This document shows, in pieces, positions 22,287-30,161 of a DNA stretch of 30,266 bases (its first letter is position 1; the number at the start of each line of letters is the position of its first letter). The translations under genes were made by a program, and so were the position numbers. This DNA comes from Collinsella sp. Its GTDB lineage: Bacteria; Actinomycetota; Coriobacteriia; Coriobacteriales; Coriobacteriaceae. The DNA lies in the NCBI GenBank assembly GCA_019419405.1, contig DYAA01000164.1, positions 1 to 30,266 of the forward strand, in the 5' to 3' direction. The notes beneath the pieces were generated by a model. That model was not told the DNA's origin. It did not search any database and saw only the letters and a program-made list of their open reading frames with translations.

Positions 22287-23648
22287 TTACAGACCGGCGA
22301 TGTGATCGGCGGGCGTCGCGACAACCTGTCCGGCGCTCTTGGCGGGACGCTTCTTCTTGGTCTCGGCCGTGCCCAGCAGCCTCGCCTCAAGACCGCTCAC
22401 CAAGCGAGCAAGCGGCAGAGTAATGACCAAATAGAACAGGGCGGCAACCACATACGGCGTAATGGAGCCCGTCGTGGCCACGATGGTACGGGCGTTCATG
22501 ACGATCTCGACCACGCCCACGGCGGCGAGCAGCGACGTATCCTTGTAGAGCAGGATAAACTCGCTGGTCAGCGTAGGCAGGACATTGCGGAACGTCTGCG
22601 GAATCATAACGTAGAGCAGCGTCTGGAAGGCATTCATGCCCAGCGAGCGCGCAGCCTCGTTTTGACCCTTCGGGATCGACTGAATACCGGCACGGAAGAT
22701 CTCGCACAGATACGCAGACGAGTTCATGGCCATGACGATGACGCCCAGGACATAATCATCCACCTTGACGCCGGCCAGCGGCAGGCCAAAGAACGCGATA
22801 TATATCTGCAGGAACGCCGGCGTGCCGCGGATGATATTCACGTAAATGCCGGCAAGGCAACGCAGGATGCGCGACTTGGAAATGCGCATGAGCGACAGCG
22901 CGAAGCCAAAGGGAATTGCCAGCGGAAACGCCACGAGCACGATCGAGAGCGACATGAGGAAGCCCTTAAAGACGATCGGCAGGCTCTGGACCAAAATGAC
23001 CGGGTTCAGGAACAGGCGCAGGAACATATTGGAGTTCCACGCCTCGACCCACGGCTGCTCCTTAAGGTCGGCCAAGAAGTTATCGAATGCCGTCACGCCC
23101 TTAATCTCAACCGAGGGCATCTTGGAGATTTTCTTGGTCGAGCCATCGGCCAAGGTATAGGTTCCGCTAAAGGCCTCATCGCCGCCCTCGACAGGGAAGG
23201 TCACGCCGTAAACCTCAACGCGGAAATAACCGCCGGCAGGTGCCGTCTCGCCAAAGTCAATCTTGAGCGTCTGACCATCGGCCTTGCATGTAGGCTTCAT
23301 GGGCGTACGGTCCATGAGGTCCTCGCCCGAGAGCATCGTCAGCCGCGTGTCGTCGGCACCAAACGTCGTGCCGTCGACAAACGTCAGCGAAAGGCCGCTC
23401 AGTTCCTCGTCGGCGTCGGCCTGAACTTCCCAGGTAATGCGCGTCTCGGTACCGCCGACCACATCGCTGCCCGAACCGGTGTTGGGTCGGGCGGTAATCT
23501 TTGTGGTCTCAAGCGCCTGGGCAGTCGAGGGCATAGAAATTCCCGCGCACACCAGCGCGAGCGCCACGGCCATGACGCAGGCTAGCTTTTGGAGCAAGGC
23601 GGACAGTGGAAAACGCTGCTCCGCGGCCCCTTTGTTCAGTCGAGACAA
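22287..23648 (-). CDS. Amino-acid ABC permease with N-terminal signal peptide and extracytoplasmic domain
   Basis: The 453-residue protein combines three parts. Residues 1-45 form a signal peptide: a basic start, a hydrophobic core at 22-38 and an AQA cleavage-like site at 43-45. Residues 46 to about 215 are a beta-rich extracytoplasmic region containing TRITWEVQADADEELSGLSL and a FRVEVYGVTFP strand. The remainder is a HisM/GlnP-type permease with about five membrane helices and the EAA loop EAARSLGMNAFQTLLYVMIPQ. Ordinary permeases of this type have only about 220 residues. The start is TTG at 23648 with AGGAG 6 bases upstream; the ATG at 23753 lies beyond a hairpin and has no site. It is co-transcribed with the ATPase gene. 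Confidence 0.9.
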   Translation of the reverse strand: MSRLNKGAAEQRFPLSALLQKLACVMAVALALVCAGISMPSTAQALETTKITARPNTGSGSDVVGGTETRITWEVQADADEELSGLSLTFVDGTTFGADDTRLTMLSGEDLMDRTPMKPTCKADGQTLKIDFGETAPAGGYFRVEVYGVTFPVEGGDEAFSGTYTLADGSTKKISKMPSVEIKGVTAFDNFLADLKEQPWVEAWNSNMFLRLFLNPVILVQSLPIVFKGFLMSLSIVLVAFPLAIPFGFALSLMRISKSRILRCLAGIYVNIIRGTPAFLQIYIAFFGLPLAGVKVDDYVLGVIVMAMNSSAYLCEIFRAGIQSIPKGQNEAARSLGMNAFQTLLYVMIPQTFRNVLPTLTSEFILLYKDTSLLAAVGVVEIVMNARTIVATTGSITPYVVAALFYLVITLPLARLVSGLEARLLGTAETKKKRPAKSAGQVVATPADHIAGL

Positions 23649-23716
23649 GGTGGCTCCTATCGTAGAAGTTGCCGGCAAAACGAGACGGAAACGCTCTCCG
23701 TCAAGAGAAGCGCAAA

Positions 23717-23744
23717 GGCCCTCTCCGCCAAAACGGAAAGGGCC
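23717..23744 (-). terminator. Attenuating hairpin between the binding-protein and permease genes
   Basis: GGCCCT/AGGGCC and TCCG/CGGA pair around a CCAAAA loop, with one internal mismatch. It begins 23 bases past the binding-protein stop, with a weak T-run. A hairpin here would give more binding protein than permease, a common arrangement. Confidence 0.65.
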
Positions 23745-23766
23745 CGCGCGCAATCAAGTAGCTATT

Positions 23767-24627
23767 TTACTTGATGTTGTACTTAGCCATGAGGGCGTCG
23801 ACGGTACCATCGTCGGTCAGGTCCTTGATGGCCTGGTTGATGTCGTCCTTGAGCTTGGTGTTGCCCTGGTTGATGGCGATGGCGTACTCCTCACCGGTGC
23901 TGATCTGCTTGATGGTCTGGCAGGTGTTGAACTGCTCAGCGGTCAGCTGGCTGGCAACGGAGCGGTTGGTGACTACGGCGTCGCCCTTATCGGACTGCAG
24001 GGCGCTGAAGCACTCGGTGGCGTCCTTGTAGGGGACGATCTTGGCCTTGGGGAAGTTCTCCTGGGCAAAGGCCTCAGCGGTTGAGCCAGACTGGACGATG
24101 ATGGTAGCGTCGGCGTTGTTGAGCTTCTCGCTGTAGTTGTCGGCCGTGATGTCGGTGTTATCAACCTTGGTCACGATAGCCTGATCGTCCATGTAGTAGG
24201 AATCGGAGAAAGTGACTTCCTTCTCACGCTCGGGCGTGTCGGTGATAGCCGCGATGGCGACGTCGTACTTGGCGCCCGAAGCAACCCCCGGAACCAGCGT
24301 GTCAAAGTCATTATTGACGTACTCGACATCTAGGCCCAGCTTGTCGGCGATGGCCTTGATGAGCTCAAGGTCAAAGCCCTGATAGTCGCCGTTGTCGTCC
24401 TTATACTCAAACGGAGCGTACTCGGCAGAGGTGCCGACGGTCAGCGTACCGTCCTTGACGAGCGCGTACTCCTTGGAGCCGTCGACCTTCTCGACCTTCA
24501 CGTCGTCAGAGCTGCTGGAACCGGCATCAGAACCAGAGGTGGCGTTGGACGAGCCGCAGCCCGTCAGAGCGAGGGCGAGCGCCATAGCACCCGTGGCGGC
24601 AAATGCGCCAAGCTTCTTCAGCTTCAT
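23767..24627 (-). CDS. Amino-acid ABC transporter substrate-binding lipoprotein
   Basis: The 286-residue protein has a lipoprotein signal: MKLKK, a hydrophobic stretch and the lipobox ALTGC with Cys24 as the likely anchor. A serine/aspartate-rich linker follows, then a type-2 periplasmic binding fold (SBP_bac_3) with GTSAEYAPFEYKDDNGDYQGFDLELIKAI, DVAIAAITDTPEREKEVTFSDSYY and an IVQSGSTAEAF segment. It would sit on the outer face of the membrane and pass a polar amino acid to the permease. The ATG at 24627 has AGGAG 7 bases upstream; the reading to 24756 crosses the promoter and is rejected. It is the first gene of a three-gene importer operon. Confidence 0.93.
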   Translation of the reverse strand: MKLKKLGAFAATGAMALALALTGCGSSNATSGSDAGSSSSDDVKVEKVDGSKEYALVKDGTLTVGTSAEYAPFEYKDDNGDYQGFDLELIKAIADKLGLDVEYVNNDFDTLVPGVASGAKYDVAIAAITDTPEREKEVTFSDSYYMDDQAIVTKVDNTDITADNYSEKLNNADATIIVQSGSTAEAFAQENFPKAKIVPYKDATECFSALQSDKGDAVVTNRSVASQLTAEQFNTCQTIKQISTGEEYAIAINQGNTKLKDDINQAIKDLTDDGTVDALMAKYNIK

Positions 24628-24684
24628 AATCAGTCTCCTTCCAATGACCCCACGTGATTCAGAGGTCTGCAAAAACTGTGGGTT

Positions 24685-24713
24685 ATTATGCACCCGCTTG
24701 GAAGAATCTGCAA
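24685..24713 (-). promoter_or_regulatory. Promoter of the amino-acid ABC importer operon
   Basis: On the minus strand, TTGCAG (24713-24708) and CATAAT (24690-24685) are separated by 17 bases, about 58 bases upstream of the lipoprotein start codon. An inverted repeat overlaps the -35 box. Confidence 0.65.
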
Positions 24714-24728
24714 TCAGAAAACTGATTG
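24711..24728. promoter_or_regulatory. Inverted repeat over the -35 box, possible operator
   Basis: CAATCAG-AAAA-CTGATTG is a perfect 7-base inverted repeat with a 4-base centre. It touches the -35 box of the importer promoter, so it may bind a regulator. It could instead be a small hairpin at the end of the nfo transcript. Confidence 0.4.
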
Positions 24729-24736
24729 AAACAAAC

Positions 24737-24768
24737 CCATAACGTGAATGGAGCACTCCACTTTATGG
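24737..24768 (-). terminator. Terminator-like hairpin after nfo
   Basis: CCATAA (24737-24742) pairs with TTATGG (24763-24768), and GTG with CAC inside, with internal mismatches. It starts 6 bases past the nfo stop codon, and GTTTGTTT follows in the leftward direction. This fits an imperfect rho-independent terminator. Confidence 0.5.
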
Positions 24769-24774
24769 CAGCCA

Positions 24775-25641
24775 TTACTGCTGCAACGACCTTAACAGTT
24801 TGATTTCAGCCGCATAACCTGCAAGTTCGTTCGGTGTCTCCAAAATGAATGGCAATGCGCGCAAGCGGACATTCGATACAATATTCTGCATAACCTGCAT
24901 ACCGCCACCAAATTCCTCGCTGCCAAGGTATCCCTTGCCGATGCACTCGTGACGATCTTTATGGGCGCCACAAGGATTCTTCGAATCGTTGATGTGTACG
25001 GCACGCAAGCGATCGATACCCACCACGCGGTCGAACTCGTCGAGTACGCCGTCCAGATCATGGATGATGTCGTAGCCGGCATCGCTCACATGGCAGGTGT
25101 CCAAACAAACGCCCAGCTTATCGGACAGCTCTGGGCGCTTGGCGGCAACGCCCTCGATAATGCACGCCAGTTCTTCAAAGCTACGGCCCACCTCGGTGCC
25201 CTTGCCCGCCATGGTCTCGAGCAATACCGTCGTCTGCTGTCCCTCAAACATCACCTGGCACAGCGTGTCGACAATCATCTGAATGCCGGCGTCTGCCCCC
25301 TGTCCCACATGCGCACCGGGGTGGAAGTTGTAGTAGTTGCCGGGCAGTGCTTCCAGACGCTGCAAGTCCTCGGCCATTGCCTCCAAGGCAAACTCGCGCG
25401 CCCGCTCTTTGGCAGAACAGGGGTTGTAGGTATAAGGGGCATGCGCCACGAGTGGGCCAAAATCATTTTGCTCCATAAGCTCGCGCAGGGCCGCCACATC
25501 ATCCATGTCAAGGTCTTTCGCCTTGCCGCCGCGCGGGTTGCGCGTAAAGAATGCAAAGGTATTGGCGCCAATGGATAGCGCCGTCTCCCCCATCGCCCGA
25601 TAGCCCTTCGTCGTCGAAAGATGGCACCCAATCGTCAGCAT
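24775..25641 (-). CDS. nfo: Deoxyribonuclease IV (AP endonuclease, Nfo)
   Basis: The 288-residue TIM-barrel enzyme cuts DNA 5' to abasic sites in base-excision repair. All nine zinc ligands of the family can be picked out: His67 (AHAPY), His107 and His111 (NFHPGAHVG), Glu142 (LLETMAGKG), Asp181 and His184 (CLDTCHVSDAGYD), His216 (HINDSK), Asp229 and His231 (KDRHECIGKGYLG) and Glu268 (ILETP). Spacing is almost the same as in E. coli Nfo. A GGGGGAG site precedes the ATG. A 90-base hairpin repeat lies directly upstream, in or near its leader, which could affect its expression. Confidence 0.95.
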   Translation of the reverse strand: MLTIGCHLSTTKGYRAMGETALSIGANTFAFFTRNPRGGKAKDLDMDDVAALRELMEQNDFGPLVAHAPYTYNPCSAKERAREFALEAMAEDLQRLEALPGNYYNFHPGAHVGQGADAGIQMIVDTLCQVMFEGQQTTVLLETMAGKGTEVGRSFEELACIIEGVAAKRPELSDKLGVCLDTCHVSDAGYDIIHDLDGVLDEFDRVVGIDRLRAVHINDSKNPCGAHKDRHECIGKGYLGSEEFGGGMQVMQNIVSNVRLRALPFILETPNELAGYAAEIKLLRSLQQ

Positions 25642-25657
25642 CCCCAGCTCCCCCTCA

Positions 25658-25750
25658 TCAGTTGCGGTGAAATAGTTCCTGTTTAAGCCTTATTTTGCCG
25701 CAAATAGGAACTATTCCACCGCAAGTTATAAAAGGGGCATCAGGGGCAAG
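25658..25750. repeat. Hairpin repeat, copy 1 (between nfo and the Gfo/Idh gene)
   Basis: The arms 25662-25680 (TTGCGGTGAAATAGTTCCT) and 25706-25724 (AGGAACTATTCCACCGCAA) are complementary with one mismatch, around a 25-base loop, and a TTATAAAAGG tail follows. The whole 93-base block recurs in the same orientation at 26817-26909. The gap 25642-25785 holds no gene. Confidence 0.8.
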
Positions 25751-25785
25751 GTCCGCCGAGCCCCCTTGAGCACCAGCACCGCAGC

Positions 25786-26805
25786 CTAGAGCGTCAAGCG
25801 AATCGCATCGATTATCTGCGCGCAGCGCTGCGTGGCGGCAAGAGGCATAACGGGGCTTTCAAGCTCTCCCGTCTGGACGAGCTGCGTCGCATGCTGAATT
25901 TCGCCGTAGAAATCATCGACATCAAACGGGGCATTAATTTCGAGCATTCGTCCGTCGGAGTACTTCACATGGGCGAGCTCGGGGCGATGGAGGCGCTCGA
26001 TTTCCACCGAACCCCGTTCGCAAGCAATCATTAAGCGGCTTTCATATGCTGCTTTGCCGTCGCACACCATATGAATGGGTATACCGCCGACACTCATATG
26101 GATCTCATCGGCCCAATCCACGCGGCCGCCTAATACGTCACGCCAGCGAACTTCACGAGACGAAACATCGCACGCACCCGCAAGCAGATCCTCAAACCAC
26201 CCGACCGCATAGCAGCCCATGTCATATAGACAGCCGCCCTGCAACGGATCGAGCAGATAACTCGAAGGGAACTCACCATAATCGAGTTTTTGCACGCTTT
26301 CGATCGAGACGATACAGCCGAGCTCGCCCGACGCAAGCAAGTCCTCCACGCGAGTGCGCATCGGGCAAAACCGATTCTTCATCGCCTCCATAAACAGCAC
26401 GCCGCACTCGCGAGAGGCGGAGGCAATCGAGAGAGCCTCTTCCTCACTCAAAACGGCCGGCTTTTCGCACAGCACGGCCTTTCCGGCGCGCAGCGCGCGA
26501 CAGGCCCAACGCGTATGCATACCATGCGGAAGAGCCAAGTAGATTGCGTCGACATCGGGGTCGGCAATCAGCGCATCATAAGCCGCATCGCCGCCATCGT
26601 CAGCCGTGACATAACTGTGCGCAGCATCGATCGAAAACGCTCGACAAAATTCCTCGACATGTGCAGGAGTGCGGCCGGCCGCAGCCACCAGCCGTGCCCC
26701 GTCGACCTTCTTGAGCGACGATGCAAATCGATGCGAAATGTGCCCAGCGCCCAAAACGCCCCAACGAACCTCACGCAAATCATCACATGAATCCCGATAG
26801 CCCAC
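25786..26805 (-). CDS. Gfo/Idh/MocA-family oxidoreductase
   Basis: The 339-residue NAD(P)-dependent dehydrogenase has the Rossmann motif WGVLGAGHISHRF at 15-27, the LALPHGMHTRW block at 90-100 and the EKPAV motif at 114-118 (Lys115). A C-terminal beta-sheet substrate domain follows, with GGCLYDMGCYAVGW. Members oxidise or reduce sugars, inositols or trans-dihydrodiols; the substrate cannot be read here. The start is GTG at 26805 with AGGGGG 5 bases upstream; the longer reading to 26862 runs through the hairpin repeat and is rejected. The gene sits alone between two direct copies of a 93-base hairpin repeat, one past each end. Confidence 0.87.
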   Translation of the reverse strand: MGYRDSCDDLREVRWGVLGAGHISHRFASSLKKVDGARLVAAAGRTPAHVEEFCRAFSIDAAHSYVTADDGGDAAYDALIADPDVDAIYLALPHGMHTRWACRALRAGKAVLCEKPAVLSEEEALSIASASRECGVLFMEAMKNRFCPMRTRVEDLLASGELGCIVSIESVQKLDYGEFPSSYLLDPLQGGCLYDMGCYAVGWFEDLLAGACDVSSREVRWRDVLGGRVDWADEIHMSVGGIPIHMVCDGKAAYESRLMIACERGSVEIERLHRPELAHVKYSDGRMLEINAPFDVDDFYGEIQHATQLVQTGELESPVMPLAATQRCAQIIDAIRLTL

Positions 26806-26816
26806 GACAGCCCCCT

Positions 26817-26909
26817 TCAGTTGCGACGAAATAGTTCCTGCTATCGCCCTATTCTGCCGCAAACAGGAACTATTCCATCACAAGATATAAAAGGGTCATG
26901 AGGAGCGAG
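26817..26909. repeat. Hairpin repeat, copy 2 (between the Gfo/Idh and aldo/keto reductase genes)
   Basis: This is the second copy of the block at 25658-25750, same length and orientation, roughly four bases in five identical by eye. The arms are 26821-26839 and 26865-26883; the inner part AATAGTTCCT/AGGAACTATT is unchanged while the outer part has several changes. Its tail runs over the last codons of the aldo/keto reductase gene. Confidence 0.8.
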
Positions 26910-28086
26910 TTTTGCTGAAGACTTTAAGCGCGGCCGTTACGGGGCCAGGCTGGAAACGTCGGCGCGCGTCGTCGAGACGCTCGGGGATATCGATGTGTTG
27001 CGGGCAGTGACGCGCACATTTGCCGCACTTGACGCAATTGCTCACGAGCTTGGGCTCGCTCGTGCGCACCGCGCTCGCCGTAAAGTATTGCGACAGCCCC
27101 GTAAACCAGCTGTGCGCATAGCTCGCGTTGTAAGCGGCAAAGCAGCCGGGAATGTTAATACCCTTGGGACATGGCATGCAGTAGCCGCATCCCGTGCAGG
27201 GCACGCGATTCGATTTTTCAAACTCCGCCAGCACGCGTGCGATGGTATCGAGCTGAGCGGCTGTCATCGAATCCGGCAGGGCCCGATCGGCCAGCACCGC
27301 GTTCTCGTCCACCTGCGCGGTATCGGTCATGCCCGAAAGCAGCATCGTGACTTGAGGATGGTTCCACACCCACGAAAGGCCCCAAGCAGCCGGCGTCTTC
27401 AGGTACGGATCGCGTACGTCATCGAGCACGGCGCGGGCCCGCGGAGGCAGCTTGCCCGCCAGGCGTCCGCCCAAAAGCGGTTCCATCACAAACACCGCGA
27501 GCCCGCGCTCGGCGGCTGCTATAAGTCCCGCCGTTCCCGCTTGGTAGCGCTCTCCAGCGTAGTTGTACTGAATCTGGCAAAAATCCCAGTCATACGCGTC
27601 GAGCATCGTGAGGAAGTCCGCCGCACTGCCGTGATACGAAAAACCTATCTGGCGAATACGCCCCGCAGCCTTTTGGTGCGCAATCCAGTCTTCGATGCCC
27701 AACGCCACCACGCGCTCCCACTGGGCGGGCGAAGTGATGTTGTGCATAAGGTAATAGTCGATATGGTCGGTCCGCAGGCGACGCAGTTGCTCGTCGAAGA
27801 ACCGGTCGAAATCCTCCGCGCACTTGCACGAAGCGTGCGGCAACTTGGTCGCCAGCAACACCCGGTCGCGCAGCCCCAAGCGCTCAAGTGAGGCGCCCAC
27901 GCACGCCTCGTTACCGGGATAGAGATACGCAGTATCCAGATAATTAATCCCCTGCTCCACCGCATGGGAAATGATGGCATCGGCTGTCTTCGCATCGGGG
28001 TGTCCCGGCGAACCGGGAAACCTCATGCAGCCCAGACCCAGAGCAGATATTCGGTTACCACTTTTGGGGTCAACGCGGTATTGCAC
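26896..28086 (-). CDS. Aldo/keto reductase with C-terminal 4Fe-4S ferredoxin domain
   Basis: The 396-residue protein has an aldo/keto reductase barrel (NRISALGLGCMRFP at 11-24, NYLDTAYLYPGNE at 48-60, DHIDYYLMHN) followed by a ferredoxin-type domain. That domain has the cysteine clusters CTGCGYCMPCPKGINIPGC at 297-315 and CVKCGKCARHCPQHIDIP at 351-368. This AKR-ferredoxin type is common in anaerobes; it probably uses the iron-sulphur centres for electron transfer, and the substrate is unknown. I place the start at GTG 28086, with AAGGGAGG 4 bases upstream; ATG 28104 is in frame but has a weaker site. The gene diverges from the cyclase-like gene, and the 163-base gap shows no clear promoter motif. 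Confidence 0.88.
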   Translation of the reverse strand: MQYRVDPKSGNRISALGLGCMRFPGSPGHPDAKTADAIISHAVEQGINYLDTAYLYPGNEACVGASLERLGLRDRVLLATKLPHASCKCAEDFDRFFDEQLRRLRTDHIDYYLMHNITSPAQWERVVALGIEDWIAHQKAAGRIRQIGFSYHGSAADFLTMLDAYDWDFCQIQYNYAGERYQAGTAGLIAAAERGLAVFVMEPLLGGRLAGKLPPRARAVLDDVRDPYLKTPAAWGLSWVWNHPQVTMLLSGMTDTAQVDENAVLADRALPDSMTAAQLDTIARVLAEFEKSNRVPCTGCGYCMPCPKGINIPGCFAAYNASYAHSWFTGLSQYFTASAVRTSEPKLVSNCVKCGKCARHCPQHIDIPERLDDARRRFQPGPVTAALKVFSKTRSS

Positions 28087-28249
28087 GGCCCCTCCCTTCG
28101 CCATCAGCGCCCCGGCAAGGCGAAACACAATGGTCACGCGGCCGAAACATCGTGGAATCGCAATCGAGAACGTATCGTAACGCAGCAGAAATCGAGCTGT
28201 CACGGCACCGCTTTAACATCAGCAAAAAGCCCGATGAAAGGAGTCACCC

Positions 28250-29020
28250 ATGCCCGCGCTCGACCTTTGGAACCTCGCATCCCAGCTCAAAAGCACCGAT
28301 TATCGCTGGGTTGACCTCACCCATACGCTCTCGTGCGACACCCCGCACTGGTTTGGCTTTGAGCCATTTGAGTCCACCAAGCTCTTCGACTACCTGCCCG
28401 GCACGCCCGAAGATATGCTCGCGCCCATGCGTTGCTTCCAGTATTCGGTCGCCTCGCAGTACGGCACCCACGTCGACGCGCCGCGCCACTTCCATGTCGA
28501 TGGCCGCTCCCTTGGCGAGATCGAACCTATCGAGTTTATGCATCCGCTCTGCGTCATCGACAAGCACGAGGAGTGCGCCGCAAACCCCGACTTTATCCTG
28601 ACCATCGATGACCTCAAGGCTTGGGAGGACGAGCACGGTCGCATTCCCAAGGACGCTTTCGTCGCCTTCCGCTCCGACTGGTCCAAGCTCGCCGACCTCG
28701 AAAACAAGGACGAGGACGGCCAACCCCACTACCCCGGCTGGGACCTCGATGCCATCAAATGGCTTGTAGAAGAGCGCAACATCGGTGCCATCGGCCACGA
28801 ACCGGCAGACACCGACCCCGCAACCGTGACCACACGCGAGAATGCCTACCCCTACCCCGGCGAACAGTACATCCTCTCGGTCGACCGTTACCAGATTGAG
28901 GTCATGGACCATCTGGACGAGCTTCCCGCCACGGGCGCCGTCATCTTCTGCACCTTCCCCAAGGTGCGTGATGGCGTCGGATATCCCGCACGTGTCTTTG
29001 CGGTCTGCCCCGCGTCATAA
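28250..29020 (+). CDS. Cyclase / kynurenine-formamidase-like metal-dependent hydrolase
   Basis: The 256-residue protein belongs to the cyclase family (PF04199), which includes bacterial arylformamidase KynB and polyketide cyclases. WVDLTHTLSCDTPHW is at 20-34, and the metal motif QYGTHVDAPRHFHVDG at 70-85 supplies His74, Asp76 and His80. IGAIGHEPADTDPA and the YPGEQYILSVD strand follow. It should be a soluble metal-dependent hydrolase acting on an amide, lactone or formamide; no tryptophan-degradation genes lie nearby, so I do not assign KynB. AAAGGAG precedes the ATG at 28250. The following ketopantoate-reductase-like gene is 117 bases away and may have its own promoter. Confidence 0.88.
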   Translation: MPALDLWNLASQLKSTDYRWVDLTHTLSCDTPHWFGFEPFESTKLFDYLPGTPEDMLAPMRCFQYSVASQYGTHVDAPRHFHVDGRSLGEIEPIEFMHPLCVIDKHEECAANPDFILTIDDLKAWEDEHGRIPKDAFVAFRSDWSKLADLENKDEDGQPHYPGWDLDAIKWLVEERNIGAIGHEPADTDPATVTTRENAYPYPGEQYILSVDRYQIEVMDHLDELPATGAVIFCTFPKVRDGVGYPARVFAVCPAS

Positions 29021-29137
29021 GTTCCCATGCGTTTGTTCTTCTAAATACGGCCATCCGGTGCACGCGACATGGCCCGGCGGCATACAATCCATCAGACGCC
29101 CCATACGCGGTCGCCTTTTTATGGGGAGATGATTCAC

Positions 29138-30052
29138 ATGCAGATCAACAAGGTCGCCTTCATCGGCAAGGGCGGCGTGGGCCTGCTCTACGGCAGCATG
29201 ATCGCCCAAGCGCTCGGCAACGACGCCGTCGAATACGTTATGGACGACGCGCGCTTTGAGCGCCACGCGGGTGATGCGCTCACCGTCAACGGCAAGCCCT
29301 GCGCGCTCAAGTCCGTCCGCGCGAGCGAGGCGACGCCCGTCGACCTGGTCATCCTCACGGTCAAGACAACCGGACTCGACCAGGCGCTCAAGACTATGGA
29401 ACGCATCGTAGGGCCCGACACGCTCATCGCATCCCTATGCAACGGCATCACGAGCGAGCAAAAGATTGCCGAGCGCTTTGGCTGGGAGCACACCGTCCTC
29501 GGAATCTGCCAAGGCATGGACGCTGTGTTTCTCAACGGCGCGCTCACCTTTACCAATGCGGGCGAGATCCGCTTTGGTGCGGCCGCCGGCACCGACCCCG
29601 CGACCGTCACCGCTATCGACGGGCTCTACACGCGCTGCGGCATCGCCCATACCGTCGAGCACGACATCGCACATCGCATGTGGGCCAAACTCATGCTCAA
29701 CGACGGCATCAACCAGACCTGTATGGCCTACGGCGGCACCTACGGAAGCGCTACGGAGCAGGGCTCCGAGCAGCTCCGCAGTTTTGTCTCCGCCATGCGC
29801 GAGACGCTTGCAGTCGCCAATGCCGAGGGCATCGAGCTCACCGAGGAAGACCTGACGCAGATGGTGCGTCTCATAAAAGGGCTCGATCCCGCCGGCATGC
29901 CCTCGATGGCGCAAGACCGCATCGCTCAACGCAGAACCGAGGTCGAGGAATTTGCGGGTACCATCTGCCGCCTCGCGGCCAAGCACGGTATCCAGGTGCC
30001 GCAAAACGAATGGCTCTATTCGCGCATCCGCGAAATCGAGGCCAGCTGGTAA
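29138..30052 (+). CDS. Ketopantoate reductase family protein (ApbA/PanE-like)
   Basis: The 304-residue protein has the NADPH-binding start VAFIGKGGVGLLYGS at 6-20, the VILTVKTTGLDQAL strand with its Lys, SLCNGITSEQ, and the C-terminal catalytic block RMWAKLMLNDGINQ with the expected Lys. PSMAQDRIAQRRTEVEEFAG then matches the substrate-binding helix of ApbA/PanE. PanE reduces 2-dehydropantoate to pantoate for coenzyme A synthesis, but many paralogues act on other 2-oxoacids and no other pantothenate gene is near. The ATG at 29138 has GGGGAG 9 bases upstream; the ORF can be opened further upstream at 29069, but there is no ribosome site there. A TACAAT at 29083-29088 is a possible -10 box. Confidence 0.87.
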   Translation: MQINKVAFIGKGGVGLLYGSMIAQALGNDAVEYVMDDARFERHAGDALTVNGKPCALKSVRASEATPVDLVILTVKTTGLDQALKTMERIVGPDTLIASLCNGITSEQKIAERFGWEHTVLGICQGMDAVFLNGALTFTNAGEIRFGAAAGTDPATVTAIDGLYTRCGIAHTVEHDIAHRMWAKLMLNDGINQTCMAYGGTYGSATEQGSEQLRSFVSAMRETLAVANAEGIELTEEDLTQMVRLIKGLDPAGMPSMAQDRIAQRRTEVEEFAGTICRLAAKHGIQVPQNEWLYSRIREIEASW

Positions 30053-30086
30053 CGCCGCCGCGCCGCATTCAACAGTCTCAATAGCA

Positions 30087-30124
30087 AAAACCGCCGCAAA
30101 GGGCACTCCCCTTGTGGCGGTTTT
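30087..30124. terminator. Bidirectional terminator at the right edge
   Basis: AAAACCGCC (30087-30095) pairs with GGCGGTTTT (30116-30124), and the stem continues through CAA/TTG and GGG/CCC. A T-run ends it in either direction. It separates the ketopantoate-reductase-like gene from the converging partial gene. Confidence 0.9.
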
Positions 30125-30161
30125 CATGTTCAGCCATGGCCAACAGTCATTTTCGCAACAA

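Noticed and set aside
21567..23585. A 672-residue open frame on the plus strand
   Set aside because: It runs antisense across the ABC ATPase and permease genes and is rich in Arg, His and Asp, as expected of a codon-bias shadow.
26817..26862. Extended N-terminus of the Gfo/Idh protein from ATG 26862
   Set aside because: That reading passes through the hairpin repeat. GTG 26805 has a strong AGGGGG site at the right distance.
28105..28249. Promoters for the divergent aldo/keto reductase and cyclase-like genes
   Set aside because: Promoters must exist here, but no -35/-10 pair with normal spacing was convincing on either strand.
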